Assembly: GCF_001677885.1 (NCBI RefSeq)
Contig: NZ_LOCQ01000057.1
Coordinates: 186,001 to 250,000, forward strand
Reading direction: 5' to 3'
Source of the DNA: Janthinobacterium psychrotolerans
GTDB taxonomy: Bacteria; Pseudomonadota; Gammaproteobacteria; Burkholderiales; Burkholderiaceae_D
Length of the DNA stretch: 64,000 nt
Made by a program: the position numbers and the translations under genes. This document shows, piece after piece, positions 16,095-25,115 of the stretch (positions are counted from its first letter, which is position 1; each line of letters begins with the position of its first letter). A model generated the notes under the pieces. That model was not told the DNA's origin. It made no database searches and worked only from the letters and a program-made list of their open reading frames with translations.

Positions 16095-17491
16095 TGGGGG
16101 GTATCCAGAGGTAGATGTATGTCGGCTTGCGCGGCCAGGCTGGCCAGGCGATGGGTCTCGCCGGCCGCTTCGAGCAGCTGCGCCAGCGCCAGCACATAGT
16201 TGTAGGCGGTCTGCGCGCGCTGGGTCTCGATCTTCGCCAGGTTCAGGCGCGCGTCGACCACTTCCAGCGACGTCACCTGTCCCTGCTGGAAGGCGACCGT
16301 CTGCAGGCGGATATTTTCACGCGCCAGCTCCACCGACGAGCCGGTGGACAGGAACTGGATGCGCGCGTTTTCCAGCGTGCGCCAGTTCTTTTCGATCAGG
16401 GTGGGAATATCGCGCCCGGCCTGGCGCGCCGTCACTTCCACCCGTTCCTGGTCCAGTTTTGCCGCTTCGATCAGCTTGCCGGTATCGATGCGATGCACCA
16501 GTGGCACCGACACCATCACGCCGACCGCCCAGTTCGAGCGCACCACCCGTTCGCCGCCCCGGTTCAGGTTGTAGTTACCGATGGCCAACACGGTGGGGCT
16601 GTATTGCTTGCCATGCAGGCGCAGCGCCTGCTCGGCCTGCTCACGCTTGCTGGCGATCTTTTTCCACGCCGCGTTCTCGTGCATGCCGCTGCTGATGAAC
16701 GATTGCAGGGAGCCGACCGGCAGCGAATTGACGAACAGCGGCGTGGCCGGACGCACCTGGCTGCGCGCGTCGAGCAGACGGTCCAGCGCCACCTGCGCGA
16801 TGTCCGCGTCGCTGCGCGCCTGGGCTTCCTCGCTGCGCGCGCCGTCCAGCGCCACGTCGGCGCGCAGGCGCTCGGCCTTCGAAATGAGCCCGCCTTTTTC
16901 CAGCTTGAGCGCGTCGCGCTGGTGTTCCAGTACGCCGGCCGTCACCTCGGCGCGCACGGCCACCACCCGCTGCGCCAGCAGCAGCTGGAAATAGCGCTGC
17001 GCCACCTGGGTCGCCAGTTTTTCCTCGGCTTCCACGCGTTCCGCATCGGCCTGCCTGGCCATGCCGGCCGCCACGCCCTTGACGGCGTCCAGGCGGCCGG
17101 CCGTGTAGATCGGCCACACGCCGACCAGGCCAAATGAGGTGAGATTGGTGACCACTTCGCGGTCCAGCGACTTCGGTATTTCCGGGATGGGCAGATTCGG
17201 CAGCGCCGCGCCGATGCCGCCGGCCACGCCGGACAGCCGGCTGGTGTCCAGACTCAGATCGGTCGACAGGCGGCCGCGAAAGGCCGTCAGGTCCAGCGAG
17301 GGGCCGTCGATATTCGACAGCGCTTCGGCTTTCAGGGTCCTGGCGCGCACGTCGAGCGAGGCGCCCTGCACGTCGCCCGAGGCGCCGGCCGCCTGCCGCA
17401 GCGCTTCGCCAAAGCTGAGCGATTGCGCCTGCGCAGGCAGGGCCAGCGCCACGGCACTGGCGATTAACAACGATATTGCGGTGGGGCCCAT
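16091..17491 (-). CDS. TolC-family outer-membrane efflux protein
   Basis: This 466-aa protein has a cleavable signal peptide (LLIASAVALALPAQAQS, cleavage near residue 22-23). Two tandem repeats of long coiled-coil helices follow, as in the OEP (PF02321) family; phrases such as ALKLEKGGLISKAERLRADV and TVAFQQGQVTSLEVVDARL sit at equivalent places in each half. It forms the outer-membrane duct of the exporter. It is the first gene of the four-gene operon, with AGGA seven bases ahead of the ATG. The substrate is unknown. Confidence 0.9.
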   Translation of the reverse strand: MGPTAISLLIASAVALALPAQAQSLSFGEALRQAAGASGDVQGASLDVRARTLKAEALSNIDGPSLDLTAFRGRLSTDLSLDTSRLSGVAGGIGAALPNLPIPEIPKSLDREVVTNLTSFGLVGVWPIYTAGRLDAVKGVAAGMARQADAERVEAEEKLATQVAQRYFQLLLAQRVVAVRAEVTAGVLEHQRDALKLEKGGLISKAERLRADVALDGARSEEAQARSDADIAQVALDRLLDARSQVRPATPLFVNSLPVGSLQSFISSGMHENAAWKKIASKREQAEQALRLHGKQYSPTVLAIGNYNLNRGGERVVRSNWAVGVMVSVPLVHRIDTGKLIEAAKLDQERVEVTARQAGRDIPTLIEKNWRTLENARIQFLSTGSSVELARENIRLQTVAFQQGQVTSLEVVDARLNLAKIETQRAQTAYNYVLALAQLLEAAGETHRLASLAAQADIHLPLDTPQ

Positions 17492-17751
17492 GTGGTGTCC
17501 TGTCCATAAAAAAGCGAAAGCACGGGATGGCCATGTTTATACTTTCACAATAGCAATTATAGGCAAGGATGTCCACGCCAGAGTGCACGGTTGAACCAGG
17601 CGGCAAGGGCGTCAGGGGCGCGACCAGCCGACGCCAATTGGATGCAGATCAAGGAATAGCGAAAAAGCAAACAAACCCGGCGCGCCACTCTGGACGGATC
17701 AAGGCGCCCTCGCCTACGCTGTTTTTTTACCTGAAAAGCAAGAGGCAAGCG

Positions 17752-18039
17752 ATGCAAACAGCACGACTATCGATTACCGGCATGGACCACGAAGGCTGCG
17801 CCGATGTGTTGACGGAGGTATTGGAACGCGTCCGTGGAGTGGCCACGGTGTGCGTGTCGCTGGCCCGCAATGACGCCACGGTGCAGTTCGACGAAACGGT
17901 GGCCCCGCGCGAACGGCTGCTCGACGCCGTGATCGATGCGGTCAACCGCGCCGGTTTTATCGGCGAACTGGAACTGGCCCAGGCGCCGGCGGCCAGCAGC
18001 GCCACGCGCCACACCATGGCCCCCCATCTGGCGCAGTGA
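17752..18039 (+). CDS. Heavy-metal-associated (HMA) domain protein with a His/Cys metal motif
   Basis: This 95-aa protein fits the HMA ferredoxin-like fold: ARLSITGM, a metal-binding loop, helix, GVATVCVSLARNDATVQFDE, helix, AGFIGELE. The loop reads GMDHEGC. In the classic MxCxxC loop of copper chaperones the first Cys is replaced here by His, while the second Cys remains. It may therefore prefer another metal or be a weak binder. The ATG at 17752 follows AAGAGG. An upstream extension of the frame has no conserved look. It lies alone, tail-to-tail with the LysR gene. Confidence 0.75.
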   Translation: MQTARLSITGMDHEGCADVLTEVLERVRGVATVCVSLARNDATVQFDETVAPRERLLDAVIDAVNRAGFIGELELAQAPAASSATRHTMAPHLAQ

Positions 18040-18046
18040 ACGCAGG

Positions 18047-18967
18047 CTACAACGCTTCCTTCACATGCGCGCGCCCGCTTGCATCGTAAATCGCGTAGAT
18101 CATCGCCAGCATGTTCTGCAGTTCTTCCGAGCGGTCCATGCGCCGCACACTGAAAATGACGGGCGAGACGGCCTTGCGGTCGGCGATCGGGCGGTAGGTG
18201 ATGTCATCGCGCCGCATGGTCAGCAGGCCATCGGGCACGATGGTGACGCCTTGGCCGGCGGCGGCCAGGCCCAGCGCAATCTGCAATTCGCCCACTTCGA
18301 GCACCTTGCGCGCTTGTAAGCCGAGCTGGCTGAAGATCGCCAGCACCTGGTCGGCAAAACTGGGCCGCGGCGTGTTCGGATAGACGATCAGCGTTTCGGG
18401 CTGCAGTTCGCGCAGCATCAGCGGCGCCGTCCCCGCCGCCAGCGGATGCGCCTTCGACATGGCCGCCATCAGGCGCTCTTCGCTGAGCACGATGCGCCGG
18501 ATCGCCGGGTCGTCGCCCTCGACGCGCCCGAAGCCGACATCAATGCGGCCATCCTTGAGCGCCTGCAGCTGCGTCATGGTCGTCATCTCGTGAAAGGTGA
18601 TTTCCACCTCCGCATAACGCGCGCGAAAGCGCCGCACCAGTTCCGGCAGCAGGTCGTACAGGGTCGAGGCGACAAAGCCGATGGCCAGCGTGCGGTGCTT
18701 TTTGCCCACGCGCTGCGTCATCGACTTCAGGTCGGCCGCCGCTGACAGCACGCTGCGGGCGTGCACGTCAAAAAACGCTCCCGCCTCGGTCAGGCGCAGC
18801 GGCCGCGAGCCCGGTTCGAACAGCAGCACGCCCAGTTCTTCCTCAAGCTGGTGCAGCTGGCGGCTCAGCGGCGGCTGCGCCATGCACAGGCGCTCGGCGG
18901 CGCGCGTGAAATTTTTTTCTTCGGCGACGGCAACGAAGTAACGCAGGTGGCGCAATTCCATGTTCAT
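18047..18967 (-). CDS. catR: LysR-type regulator of the catechol (cat) genes
   Basis: This 306-aa LysR protein has an N-terminal winged helix-turn-helix (LRHLRYFVAVAEEKNFTRAA, then AQPPLSRQLHQLEEELG) and a C-terminal effector domain like those of CatM/BenM/CatR. It is divergent from catB, the classic arrangement in which cis,cis-muconate activates catBC transcription. The start at 18967 lies inside an ATAC-N7-GTAT motif, consistent with autorepression. A second ATG six bases in is an alternative. The gene symbol rests on context plus family, not on a database match. Confidence 0.85.
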   Translation of the reverse strand: MNMELRHLRYFVAVAEEKNFTRAAERLCMAQPPLSRQLHQLEEELGVLLFEPGSRPLRLTEAGAFFDVHARSVLSAAADLKSMTQRVGKKHRTLAIGFVASTLYDLLPELVRRFRARYAEVEITFHEMTTMTQLQALKDGRIDVGFGRVEGDDPAIRRIVLSEERLMAAMSKAHPLAAGTAPLMLRELQPETLIVYPNTPRPSFADQVLAIFSQLGLQARKVLEVGELQIALGLAAAGQGVTIVPDGLLTMRRDDITYRPIADRKAVSPVIFSVRRMDRSEELQNMLAMIYAIYDASGRAHVKEAL

Positions 18968-19001
18968 ACCTTAAAAGTATCGAAGCATACCAAATCGGTG
19001 T
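18966..19001. promoter_or_regulatory. Tandem ATAC-N7-GTAT LysR binding sites (CatR/BenM-type)
   Basis: A perfect ATAC-N7-GTAT site is at 18966-18980. A second copy, with GTGT in the right half, is at 18987-19001, exactly 21 bases (two helical turns) further on. This is the known consensus and spacing for BenM/CatM-type regulators. The first site overlaps the catR start codon, and the second points toward catB. Confidence 0.65.
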
Positions 19002-19062
19002 TGGACGCCGGTGGCGAACGGGCATATCGTACTGGAACACCTAGCCACCATACAAAATAAAT

Positions 19063-20172
19063 ATGATTCAACATATTGAAGTATTCCTTGCTGATGTGCC
19101 GACCATCCGCGCCCACCGCCTGTCGGTGGCCACCATGACCACCCAGACCCTGGTGCTGGTGCGCGTGCGCTGCGCCGACGGCGTCGAAGGCTGGGGCGAA
19201 GCCACCACCATCGGCGGCCTCAATTACGGCGAAGAGAGTCCCGAAAGCATCAAGGTCAATATCGACACCCATATCGCGCCGCTGCTGCTGGGGATGGACG
19301 CACGCCAGGTGGCCAAGGCCATGGCCAGGGTGCGCAAGGTAATCCAGGGCAACCGCTTCGCCAAATGCGCGCTGGAGACGGCGCTGCTGGACGCCGAAGC
19401 GCGCCGCCTGGGCGTGCCCCTGTCGCAGCTGCTGGGCGGGCGCGTGCGCGATGAATTGCCGGTCGCCTGGACGCTGGCCTCCGGCGACACCGCCACCGAT
19501 ATCGCCGAAGCCGAAAGCATGCTCGACGCGCGCCGGCACCGCATCTTCAAGCTCAAGATCGGCCTGCGCCCGGTCGCCGAGGACGTGGCGCACGTGCTGG
19601 CCATCAAGCGCGCGCTGGGCGACAAGGTCAGCGTGCGCGTCGACGTCAACCAGGCATGGAGCGAACTCGATGCGATGCGCGGCATCGCGGCACTGGAAGA
19701 AGGCGGCGTCGACCTGATCGAACAGCCGGTGCGCGCCGACAACCTTGGCGCCATGGCGCGCCTGGCGGCCCGTTTCACGGTGCCGATCATGGCCGACGAA
19801 GCGCTGCACGGACCGGCCGACGCTTATGCGCTGGCCACCGCCTGCGCCGCCGACGTGTACGCCGTCAAGATCACGCAATCCGGTGGACTGGGCCTGGCGC
19901 AGCAGGTGGCGAGCGTGGCCCAGCTGGCCGGCATCTCCTTGTACGGCGGCACCATGCTCGAAGGCGCCATCGGCACGGCCGCCTCGGCGCAGGTGTTTTC
20001 CACCTTCGGCGAACTGGCCTTTGGCACCGAATTGTTCGGACCACTGCTGCTGACGCAGGAAGTGCTGCAAGAGCCGCTGGTCTACCGCGACTTCATGCTG
20101 CAGGTGCCGGCCGGCCCGGGCCTGGGCGTCGACATCGACCTGCCACGCCTGCAGGCGCTGTGCCGTAAATAA
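19063..20172 (+). CDS. catB: Muconate cycloisomerase
   Basis: This 369-aa enolase-superfamily enzyme converts cis,cis-muconate to muconolactone in the catechol branch of the beta-ketoadipate pathway. The KxK catalytic motif is FKLKIGLRP at about residues 163-171. Metal ligands appear at VRVDVNQAW (Asp), LIEQPV (Glu) and MADEAL (Asp/Glu), and SGGLGLAQQ and LYGGTMLEG mark the C-terminal barrel. It is the first gene of the cat operon. I see no good ribosome site ahead of the ATG, but the sequence begins as other CatB proteins do (MIQHIEVFLADVPTIR). Confidence 0.94.
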   Translation: MIQHIEVFLADVPTIRAHRLSVATMTTQTLVLVRVRCADGVEGWGEATTIGGLNYGEESPESIKVNIDTHIAPLLLGMDARQVAKAMARVRKVIQGNRFAKCALETALLDAEARRLGVPLSQLLGGRVRDELPVAWTLASGDTATDIAEAESMLDARRHRIFKLKIGLRPVAEDVAHVLAIKRALGDKVSVRVDVNQAWSELDAMRGIAALEEGGVDLIEQPVRADNLGAMARLAARFTVPIMADEALHGPADAYALATACAADVYAVKITQSGGLGLAQQVASVAQLAGISLYGGTMLEGAIGTAASAQVFSTFGELAFGTELFGPLLLTQEVLQEPLVYRDFMLQVPAGPGLGVDIDLPRLQALCRK

Positions 20173-20189
20173 CCATTAAGGAGCATCCC

Positions 20190-20480
20190 ATGCTGTTTCA
20201 TATCCGAATGGACGTCAACCTGCCGTCCACCATGCCGCCAGAGCAGTCCGCGCAGCTGAAAGCCGACGAAAAAGCCATGTTCCAGGGTCTGCAGGCGAGC
20301 GGCAAATGGCGCCATATCTGGCGCATCGCCGGGCACTACGCCAACATCAGCGTGTTCGACGTCGCCAGCGTCGAGGAACTGCACGCGACGCTGTCGGCAC
20401 TGCCGCTGTTCCCCTACATGACGATTGCCATCGCGCCGCTGTGCCGCCATCCGTCTTCATTGCACGAGGACGACCGCTGA
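20190..20480 (+). CDS. catC: Muconolactone Delta-isomerase
   Basis: This 96-aa protein has the full CatC length and opening (MLFHIRMDVNLPSTMP). The conserved WRHIWRIAGHYANISVFDV and the closing FPYMTIAIAPLCRHPSS are also present. It isomerises muconolactone to 3-oxoadipate enol-lactone and forms a decamer in the cytoplasm. AAGGAG precedes the ATG, 17 bases after catB. Confidence 0.95.
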   Translation: MLFHIRMDVNLPSTMPPEQSAQLKADEKAMFQGLQASGKWRHIWRIAGHYANISVFDVASVEELHATLSALPLFPYMTIAIAPLCRHPSSLHEDDR

Positions 20481-20524
20481 GCTACACCTGCCGCACCCGA
20501 TAACAAAAAAGAACCTGGAAGACA

Positions 20525-21919
20525 ATGGAAACAAGACTGATGATCATCGGCGGCATCGCCGTGAGCTATTTCGCGCTCATGGCGTATATCACCTACAGCG
20601 TGCGCAAGCATGCCAACAGCAGCGACGGCATGACTGGCGGCGGGCGCAATTTCCCCGCCTTCCTGATCGGCGCGCTGCTGCTGTCCGAGTTCATCGGCAG
20701 CTCGGTCAGCATCGGCACCGCTCAGAAAGGCTATGAACTGGGCATTTCCGCCGCCTGGAATCTGGTTGCGCTGGCGCTGGGCTTCCTGCTGCTGGCCATC
20801 GTGCTGGTCAAAAAATTCAAGGAAACCGGGCAGACCACGATTTCCGGCATCCTGGCGCAAAGCTACGGCGAACCGGTGCGCTATGCCGCTTCAGTGCTGA
20901 CCATCGTCGCGCTGGGCATCGTCGCCGTGGCCCTGTACGCCAGCGGCGGCGCGGTGCTGGCGGCGGTCCTGCATATCGATAAAACCACCGCCATCCTGCT
21001 GGTCGGCGTGACTACCGTCATCTACGTCAGCCTGGGCGGCATGCGCTCGGTCGTCTACACCAACTTTGCGCACGCCATCGTCAAATACGTGGGCATCATC
21101 CTGGCCCTGGCGTATGCGCTGGAAGCGACCGGCGGCATCGGCAACCTGCAGGCGCAATTGCCGGCCAGGATGTTCAACTGGATCGAAATCGGCTGGGGAC
21201 AGATCATCGCCTGGATGATCGCCGGCATCGGTTCGATCTTCGCCACCCAATACGTGATCCAGGCCGTGGTCGGCACCGACAGCCCCACAGTGGCCAGGCG
21301 CGCCTGCTACTACGTGTCGTCGCTGATGATTCCGTTCGGCCTGATGGCGGCGCTGATCGGCATGTGCAGCGCGGTGCTGTACCCGGGCATGAAGTCGATC
21401 GACGCTTTTCCCACCCTGATCGCCCACATGCCGGCGTTTTCCGCCAGCGTGATGGTGATCGGCCTGGCCGGCGCCCTCTTCGGCGGCATCTCCGCCACCA
21501 CCCTGGCGTCGGCCACGCTGGCCATGAAGGACTTCTACGACCCCTTCTTCAACAAGGAAAAGAACGACCGCAAATCGGTGCTGTTCATCCGCATCGCCAT
21601 CATCGTCATCGGCCTGCTGCCGCTGGTGCTGGCCCTGTACGCCGAAAAACTGCTGATGATCGCCTTCCTCGGCAAGGCCCTGCGCGCGACGCTGGCCGTG
21701 ATCATCCTGCTGGCCTTCTATGCGCCGAAGTTCGGCACGGCGCGCGGCGCGTTCTACGGCATTATCCTGTCGGTGATCGCCACCATCGCCTGGTTCCTGG
21801 CCGGCAATCCGTACGGCGTCGACAGCTCCTACCTGGCGCTGGCCGGGCCCCTGCTGACGATGACGGTCAGCCAGCTGTTCAAACGCACGCCGGGCGCCAC
21901 CGCGCCGGTCTCCACCTGA
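20525..21919 (+). CDS. Sodium:solute symporter (SSS family) of the cat operon
   Basis: This 464-aa integral membrane protein has about 12 hydrophobic helices and the SSS family pattern: GGRNFPAFLIGALLLSEFIG near the N-terminus, SLGGMRSVVYTNFAHAIVKY in the middle, and GALFGGISATTLASATLAMKDFYDP later. It imports an organic solute with Na+. Because it sits between catC and pcaD it probably brings in a cat-pathway substrate such as benzoate, catechol or muconate. That is an inference. The more usual importers of such operons are MFS (BenK/MucK) or BenE proteins. Confidence 0.85.
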   Translation: METRLMIIGGIAVSYFALMAYITYSVRKHANSSDGMTGGGRNFPAFLIGALLLSEFIGSSVSIGTAQKGYELGISAAWNLVALALGFLLLAIVLVKKFKETGQTTISGILAQSYGEPVRYAASVLTIVALGIVAVALYASGGAVLAAVLHIDKTTAILLVGVTTVIYVSLGGMRSVVYTNFAHAIVKYVGIILALAYALEATGGIGNLQAQLPARMFNWIEIGWGQIIAWMIAGIGSIFATQYVIQAVVGTDSPTVARRACYYVSSLMIPFGLMAALIGMCSAVLYPGMKSIDAFPTLIAHMPAFSASVMVIGLAGALFGGISATTLASATLAMKDFYDPFFNKEKNDRKSVLFIRIAIIVIGLLPLVLALYAEKLLMIAFLGKALRATLAVIILLAFYAPKFGTARGAFYGIILSVIATIAWFLAGNPYGVDSSYLALAGPLLTMTVSQLFKRTPGATAPVST

Positions 21920-21942
21920 TCCAACAAGCCAGAAAGATAGCC

Positions 21943-22722
21943 ATGCCCTACGCTCCCCTCCCCGACGGCCAGCTGCATTATTCACTGCAAGGCGATGCCG
22001 GCAAGCCGGTGCTGATCCTGTCGAACTCCCTCGGCACCTCGCTCGACATGTGGGCGCCGCAGATGGCGCGCTTTACCGAGGCGTTCCAGGTGCTGCGCTA
22101 CGACACGCGCGGCCACGGCAAGTCGAGCGTTACGCCGGGACCGTACAGCATCGAGCAGCTGGCCGGCGACGTCATCGCGCTGATGGACCATCTGAACATC
22201 GCGCAAGCGCACTTCTGCGGCCTGTCGATGGGCGGCCTGACCGGCATGGCGCTGGCGACCGGCCATCCGGCGCGCGTCTCCAGACTGGTGCTGTGCAATA
22301 CCGCCGCGCACATCGGCACGCCCGAGGCGTGGACGGCGCGCATCGCCGCCGTCGAGCAAGGCGGCATGCCGCCGCTGGCCCCGGCCGTGGTGGCGCGCTG
22401 GCTGACGCCAGATTACGCGGCGCAGCATCCCGCCACCCGCGCCGCGCTCGAAGCCATGCTGTGCGCGACGCCGGCGGCCGGTTACGCCGCGGCCTGCGCG
22501 GCCGTGCGCGACGCCGACCTGCGCGCGCAGGTGGCGCGCATCACCGCCCCGACCCTGGTGATCGCCGCCGCCCATGACCTGCCGACGCCCGCGGCCGACG
22601 GCCAGTTCCTGCGGCGGCAGATCGCCGGCGCGCGCTACGTCGAACTGTCCGCCGCCCATTTGTCCAACCACGAGCAGGCCGCAGGCTTTGCCGGCGCCGT
22701 CGTCGATTTCCTCACCACGTAA
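21943..22722 (+). CDS. pcaD: 3-oxoadipate enol-lactonase
   Basis: This 259-aa alpha/beta hydrolase opens the enol-lactone to 3-oxoadipate. Its opening (PYAPLPDGQLHYSLQG, then LILSNSLGTSLDMWAPQM) is characteristic of PcaD/CatD. The nucleophile is in CGLSMGG, and RYDTRGHGKS precedes it. The acid and the catalytic His (LSAAHLSNHEQ) are in place. The ATG at 21943 lies 24 bases after the symporter stop. The upstream extension of the frame belongs to the overlapping symporter region and is not coding. It follows catC in function. Confidence 0.92.
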   Translation: MPYAPLPDGQLHYSLQGDAGKPVLILSNSLGTSLDMWAPQMARFTEAFQVLRYDTRGHGKSSVTPGPYSIEQLAGDVIALMDHLNIAQAHFCGLSMGGLTGMALATGHPARVSRLVLCNTAAHIGTPEAWTARIAAVEQGGMPPLAPAVVARWLTPDYAAQHPATRAALEAMLCATPAAGYAAACAAVRDADLRAQVARITAPTLVIAAAHDLPTPAADGQFLRRQIAGARYVELSAAHLSNHEQAAGFAGAVVDFLTT

Positions 22723-22775
22723 GCCCTTACGCTTACCTTTCGCCCACCACAGCCCCATACAACCAGGAGACAGGC

Positions 22776-23687
22776 ATGAACCAGGAAGCCATCGCAGCGT
22801 TGCTGCAGAAAATCGAACAAACCGAGACTGCCGCCGGCAGTGCACGCGTCAAGACCGTCGTCAACCGCATCGTGCGCGACCTGTTCCAGACGATCGAGGA
22901 CATGGACGTGCAGCCCGAGGAATTCTGGAGCGCGGTCAATTACCTGAGCGAAGCTGGCCGCAACGGCGAATATGGGCTGATCGCGGCAGGCCTGGGCTTC
23001 GAGCACTTCCTGGACCTGCGCATGGACGAAGCGGAAGCGGCCCAGGGCGTGTCCGGCGGCACGCCGCGCACCATCGAAGGCCCGCTGTACGTGGCCGGCG
23101 CGCCCGAGACGGTGGGCAGCGCGCGCCTGGACCAGGACCCGCAACCGGGCGAGGTGCTGTTCATGCAGGGCCAGGTGCGCGACAGCGGCGGCCAGCCGCT
23201 CGCCGGCGCGCTGGTCGAGGTATGGCACGCCAACCACCTGGGCGCGTATTCGTTCTTCGATACCACGCAAAGCCCGTTCAACCTGCGCCGCAGCATCCGC
23301 ACCGATGCGAACGGCCGCTACAGCTTCCGGAGCCGCATGCCGGTCGGCTACAGCGTGCCGCCGGGCGGTTCGACCGACATCTTGCTGCGCCAGCTGGGCC
23401 GCCACGGCACGCGCCCGGCCCATATCCACTTTTTTGTCTCCGCGCAGGGCCAGCGCAAGCTGACCACGCAGATCAATATCGATGGCGACCCTTACCTGTG
23501 GGACGACTTTGCCTTCGCCACCCGCAGCGGCCTGGTGCCGCCGGTGACGCTGGTGACGGATGCGGCGGCGCTGCGCGAGCACGGCGTTGACGCGCCGTTT
23601 TACGCCATTACCTTCGACTTCGAGCTGCATGCCGAACAGGCCGGACTGCCTGCGGACGATATCGCCCGGCCGCACTTTATAGCCTGA
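22776..23687 (+). CDS. catA: Catechol 1,2-dioxygenase
   Basis: This 303-aa intradiol dioxygenase uses non-haem Fe(III) to cleave catechol to cis,cis-muconate. The N-terminal helical dimerisation domain (residues 1 to about 95) precedes the catalytic beta-sandwich, with LVEVWHANHLGAYS, RSRMPVGYSVPPGG and GTRPAHIHFFVS carrying the Tyr/His iron ligands. AGGAGA precedes the start. It is the last gene of the operon, so the full route from catechol to 3-oxoadipate is encoded here. The downstream CoA-transferase and thiolase are not in the window. Its 3' end carries a short tandem duplication (CTGAATGCGGGC, twice) over the stop. Confidence 0.95.
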   Translation: MNQEAIAALLQKIEQTETAAGSARVKTVVNRIVRDLFQTIEDMDVQPEEFWSAVNYLSEAGRNGEYGLIAAGLGFEHFLDLRMDEAEAAQGVSGGTPRTIEGPLYVAGAPETVGSARLDQDPQPGEVLFMQGQVRDSGGQPLAGALVEVWHANHLGAYSFFDTTQSPFNLRRSIRTDANGRYSFRSRMPVGYSVPPGGSTDILLRQLGRHGTRPAHIHFFVSAQGQRKLTTQINIDGDPYLWDDFAFATRSGLVPPVTLVTDAAALREHGVDAPFYAITFDFELHAEQAGLPADDIARPHFIA

Positions 23688-23706
23688 ATGCGGGCCTGAA
23701 TGCGGG

Positions 23707-24189
23707 CTACATCCGCTGATCTTTGCCGGCCCTGCCGCACAGCTGCGCCAGCACGCGGCGCGGATGCAGAGACCGCACATCGAACGGCGGCAACTCCAGC
23801 GCATCGAGGGTGTTCTTGAACAGCAGGCCCAGTTCCGTGTCGCCTTCCAACAGCAGGCGGCGGCTGAAGAACAGGGTGTCCGGGTCTTCCTGGCGCCGCG
23901 CCAGCAGCAGCAAATCGTGCGCGCTGGCGCCGATGCTCAAGTCCGGCGCCTGGCCATGGCGGGCCGGCGCGAAAGCCGCGCCGCGCCAGCAGAAATCGAC
24001 GGCCACGCCGGCGTCGAGCACGCGCAGGCGCAGGCTGCGCCCTTGCAGCAGCGCGCGCACGTCGTCGGGCAATTGCGGCGCCAGCAGCCGGTTCAGGCCC
24101 TGCACGAAGGCCCAGGAAGCGGGGTAAGGCGGCAGCCTGGCCAGCAGCGCGGCCAGTGGCGCCGGGAGTGTTTTGATGGGGTCGGACAT
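23707..24189 (-). CDS. ubiT: UbiT-like SCP2-domain lipid-binding protein
   Basis: This 160-aa protein has an SCP2 sterol-carrier domain (ATLxRRQEDPDTLFFSRRLLLEGDTELGLLFKN region). UbiT binds ubiquinone precursors and is one of three proteins (UbiT, UbiU, UbiV) needed to make ubiquinone without oxygen. It is encoded immediately downstream of ubiU and ubiV, which supports the assignment. The ATG follows AGGAA. It is convergent with catA. Confidence 0.85.
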   Translation of the reverse strand: MSDPIKTLPAPLAALLARLPPYPASWAFVQGLNRLLAPQLPDDVRALLQGRSLRLRVLDAGVAVDFCWRGAAFAPARHGQAPDLSIGASAHDLLLLARRQEDPDTLFFSRRLLLEGDTELGLLFKNTLDALELPPFDVRSLHPRRVLAQLCGRAGKDQRM

Positions 24190-24204
24190 GGGATTCCTGT
24201 AAGG

Positions 24205-25107
24205 TCAATGATAGGCGGCGGCATGGCTGTGCATGCCCGGCTGGCCATGCCAGTAGCCGTCGCAGGTGCCTGCCGCATGGCAGGCGGCCAGCTGTGCCTG
24301 CGCCTCGTCGGCGCACAGCACGCCGCGCCTGGCCTGGTCGAAGATGGCGATCACGTCGGCCGTATGGTGCTCCTGTGGGCTGAGGCGGGCCACGCCCACG
24401 CCCAGCGCCGCCATCGCACCGAGCTCGCGCACCAGGTTGTAGACCAGCGCCGACTGCGTCTGGGTGCCGTTCAGGACCAGGAACGGCTGCGCATCGCGCG
24501 TGCGCAGCAGCAGGCCGTCGGGCTCCTGCAGGCAGCTGTACTGGCAATCGTCTTTCGGCAGGTTGCGGTTGCGCGCCGTGAAGCAGCGTGCGGAAAACGC
24601 CAGCGGCATGCGGCCATACGAAAACACCTCCGTCTCGATGCCGGCCGGCGCCTGGCGCTGCAGCTCGGCCAGGGCCTGCTGGCTCATTTCGAGCGGCATC
24701 ACCCAGCGCCGCGCACCGAGGCCGGCCAGCAGCTGCAGGCTGGGGCCATTGAACAGGTTCAGGTGCGGGCCGGCGACAAACGCCTGTCCCTTTTCCAGGC
24801 AGTGCACGGCGCCGAAGTCGTTCGCTTCGACCGCGTAGCGGCCATTGCCGGCGATGCGGCGCAAGGTGGCCAGTTCGGCGCCCGATTCGATCAGCGCCTG
24901 GGTCGACAGCACCACTTCCTTGCCGCTGGCCGCCAGCAGGTCGGCGATATCGAGCCAGTCCGAGAGACGCAGTTCATGCCGGCGCGAACAGACCGTCTCG
25001 CCCAGGTAGACGATATCGACGGCGGTGCCGGCGATCTGCTGGTAGAACTCGAACACGGTGGCGCGCGGCCAGTAGTACAGCAATGGACCCAATGACAGTT
25101 TCAACAT
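24205..25107 (-). CDS. ubiV: UbiV, O2-independent ubiquinone hydroxylation (U32 family)
   Basis: This 300-aa peptidase-U32-family protein begins [14 protein letters not shown], like UbiV of E. coli. Cysteines in [20 protein letters not shown] would bind the 4Fe-4S cluster that UbiV shares with UbiU. It hydroxylates ubiquinone intermediates under anoxia. I preferred the ATG at 25107 over one at 25125. The sequence matches family starts there, and GAGGAG, which lies on the end of ubiU, is just upstream. Confidence 0.88.
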   Translation of the reverse strand: MLKLSLGPLLYYWPRATVFEFYQQIAGTAVDIVYLGETVCSRRHELRLSDWLDIADLLAASGKEVVLSTQALIESGAELATLRRIAGNGRYAVEANDFGAVHCLEKGQAFVAGPHLNLFNGPSLQLLAGLGARRWVMPLEMSQQALAELQRQAPAGIETEVFSYGRMPLAFSARCFTARNRNLPKDDCQYSCLQEPDGLLLRTRDAQPFLVLNGTQTQSALVYNLVRELGAMAALGVGVARLSPQEHHTADVIAIFDQARRGVLCADEAQAQLAACHAAGTCDGYWHGQPGMHSHAAAYH

Positions 25108-25115
25108 AAGCTCCT

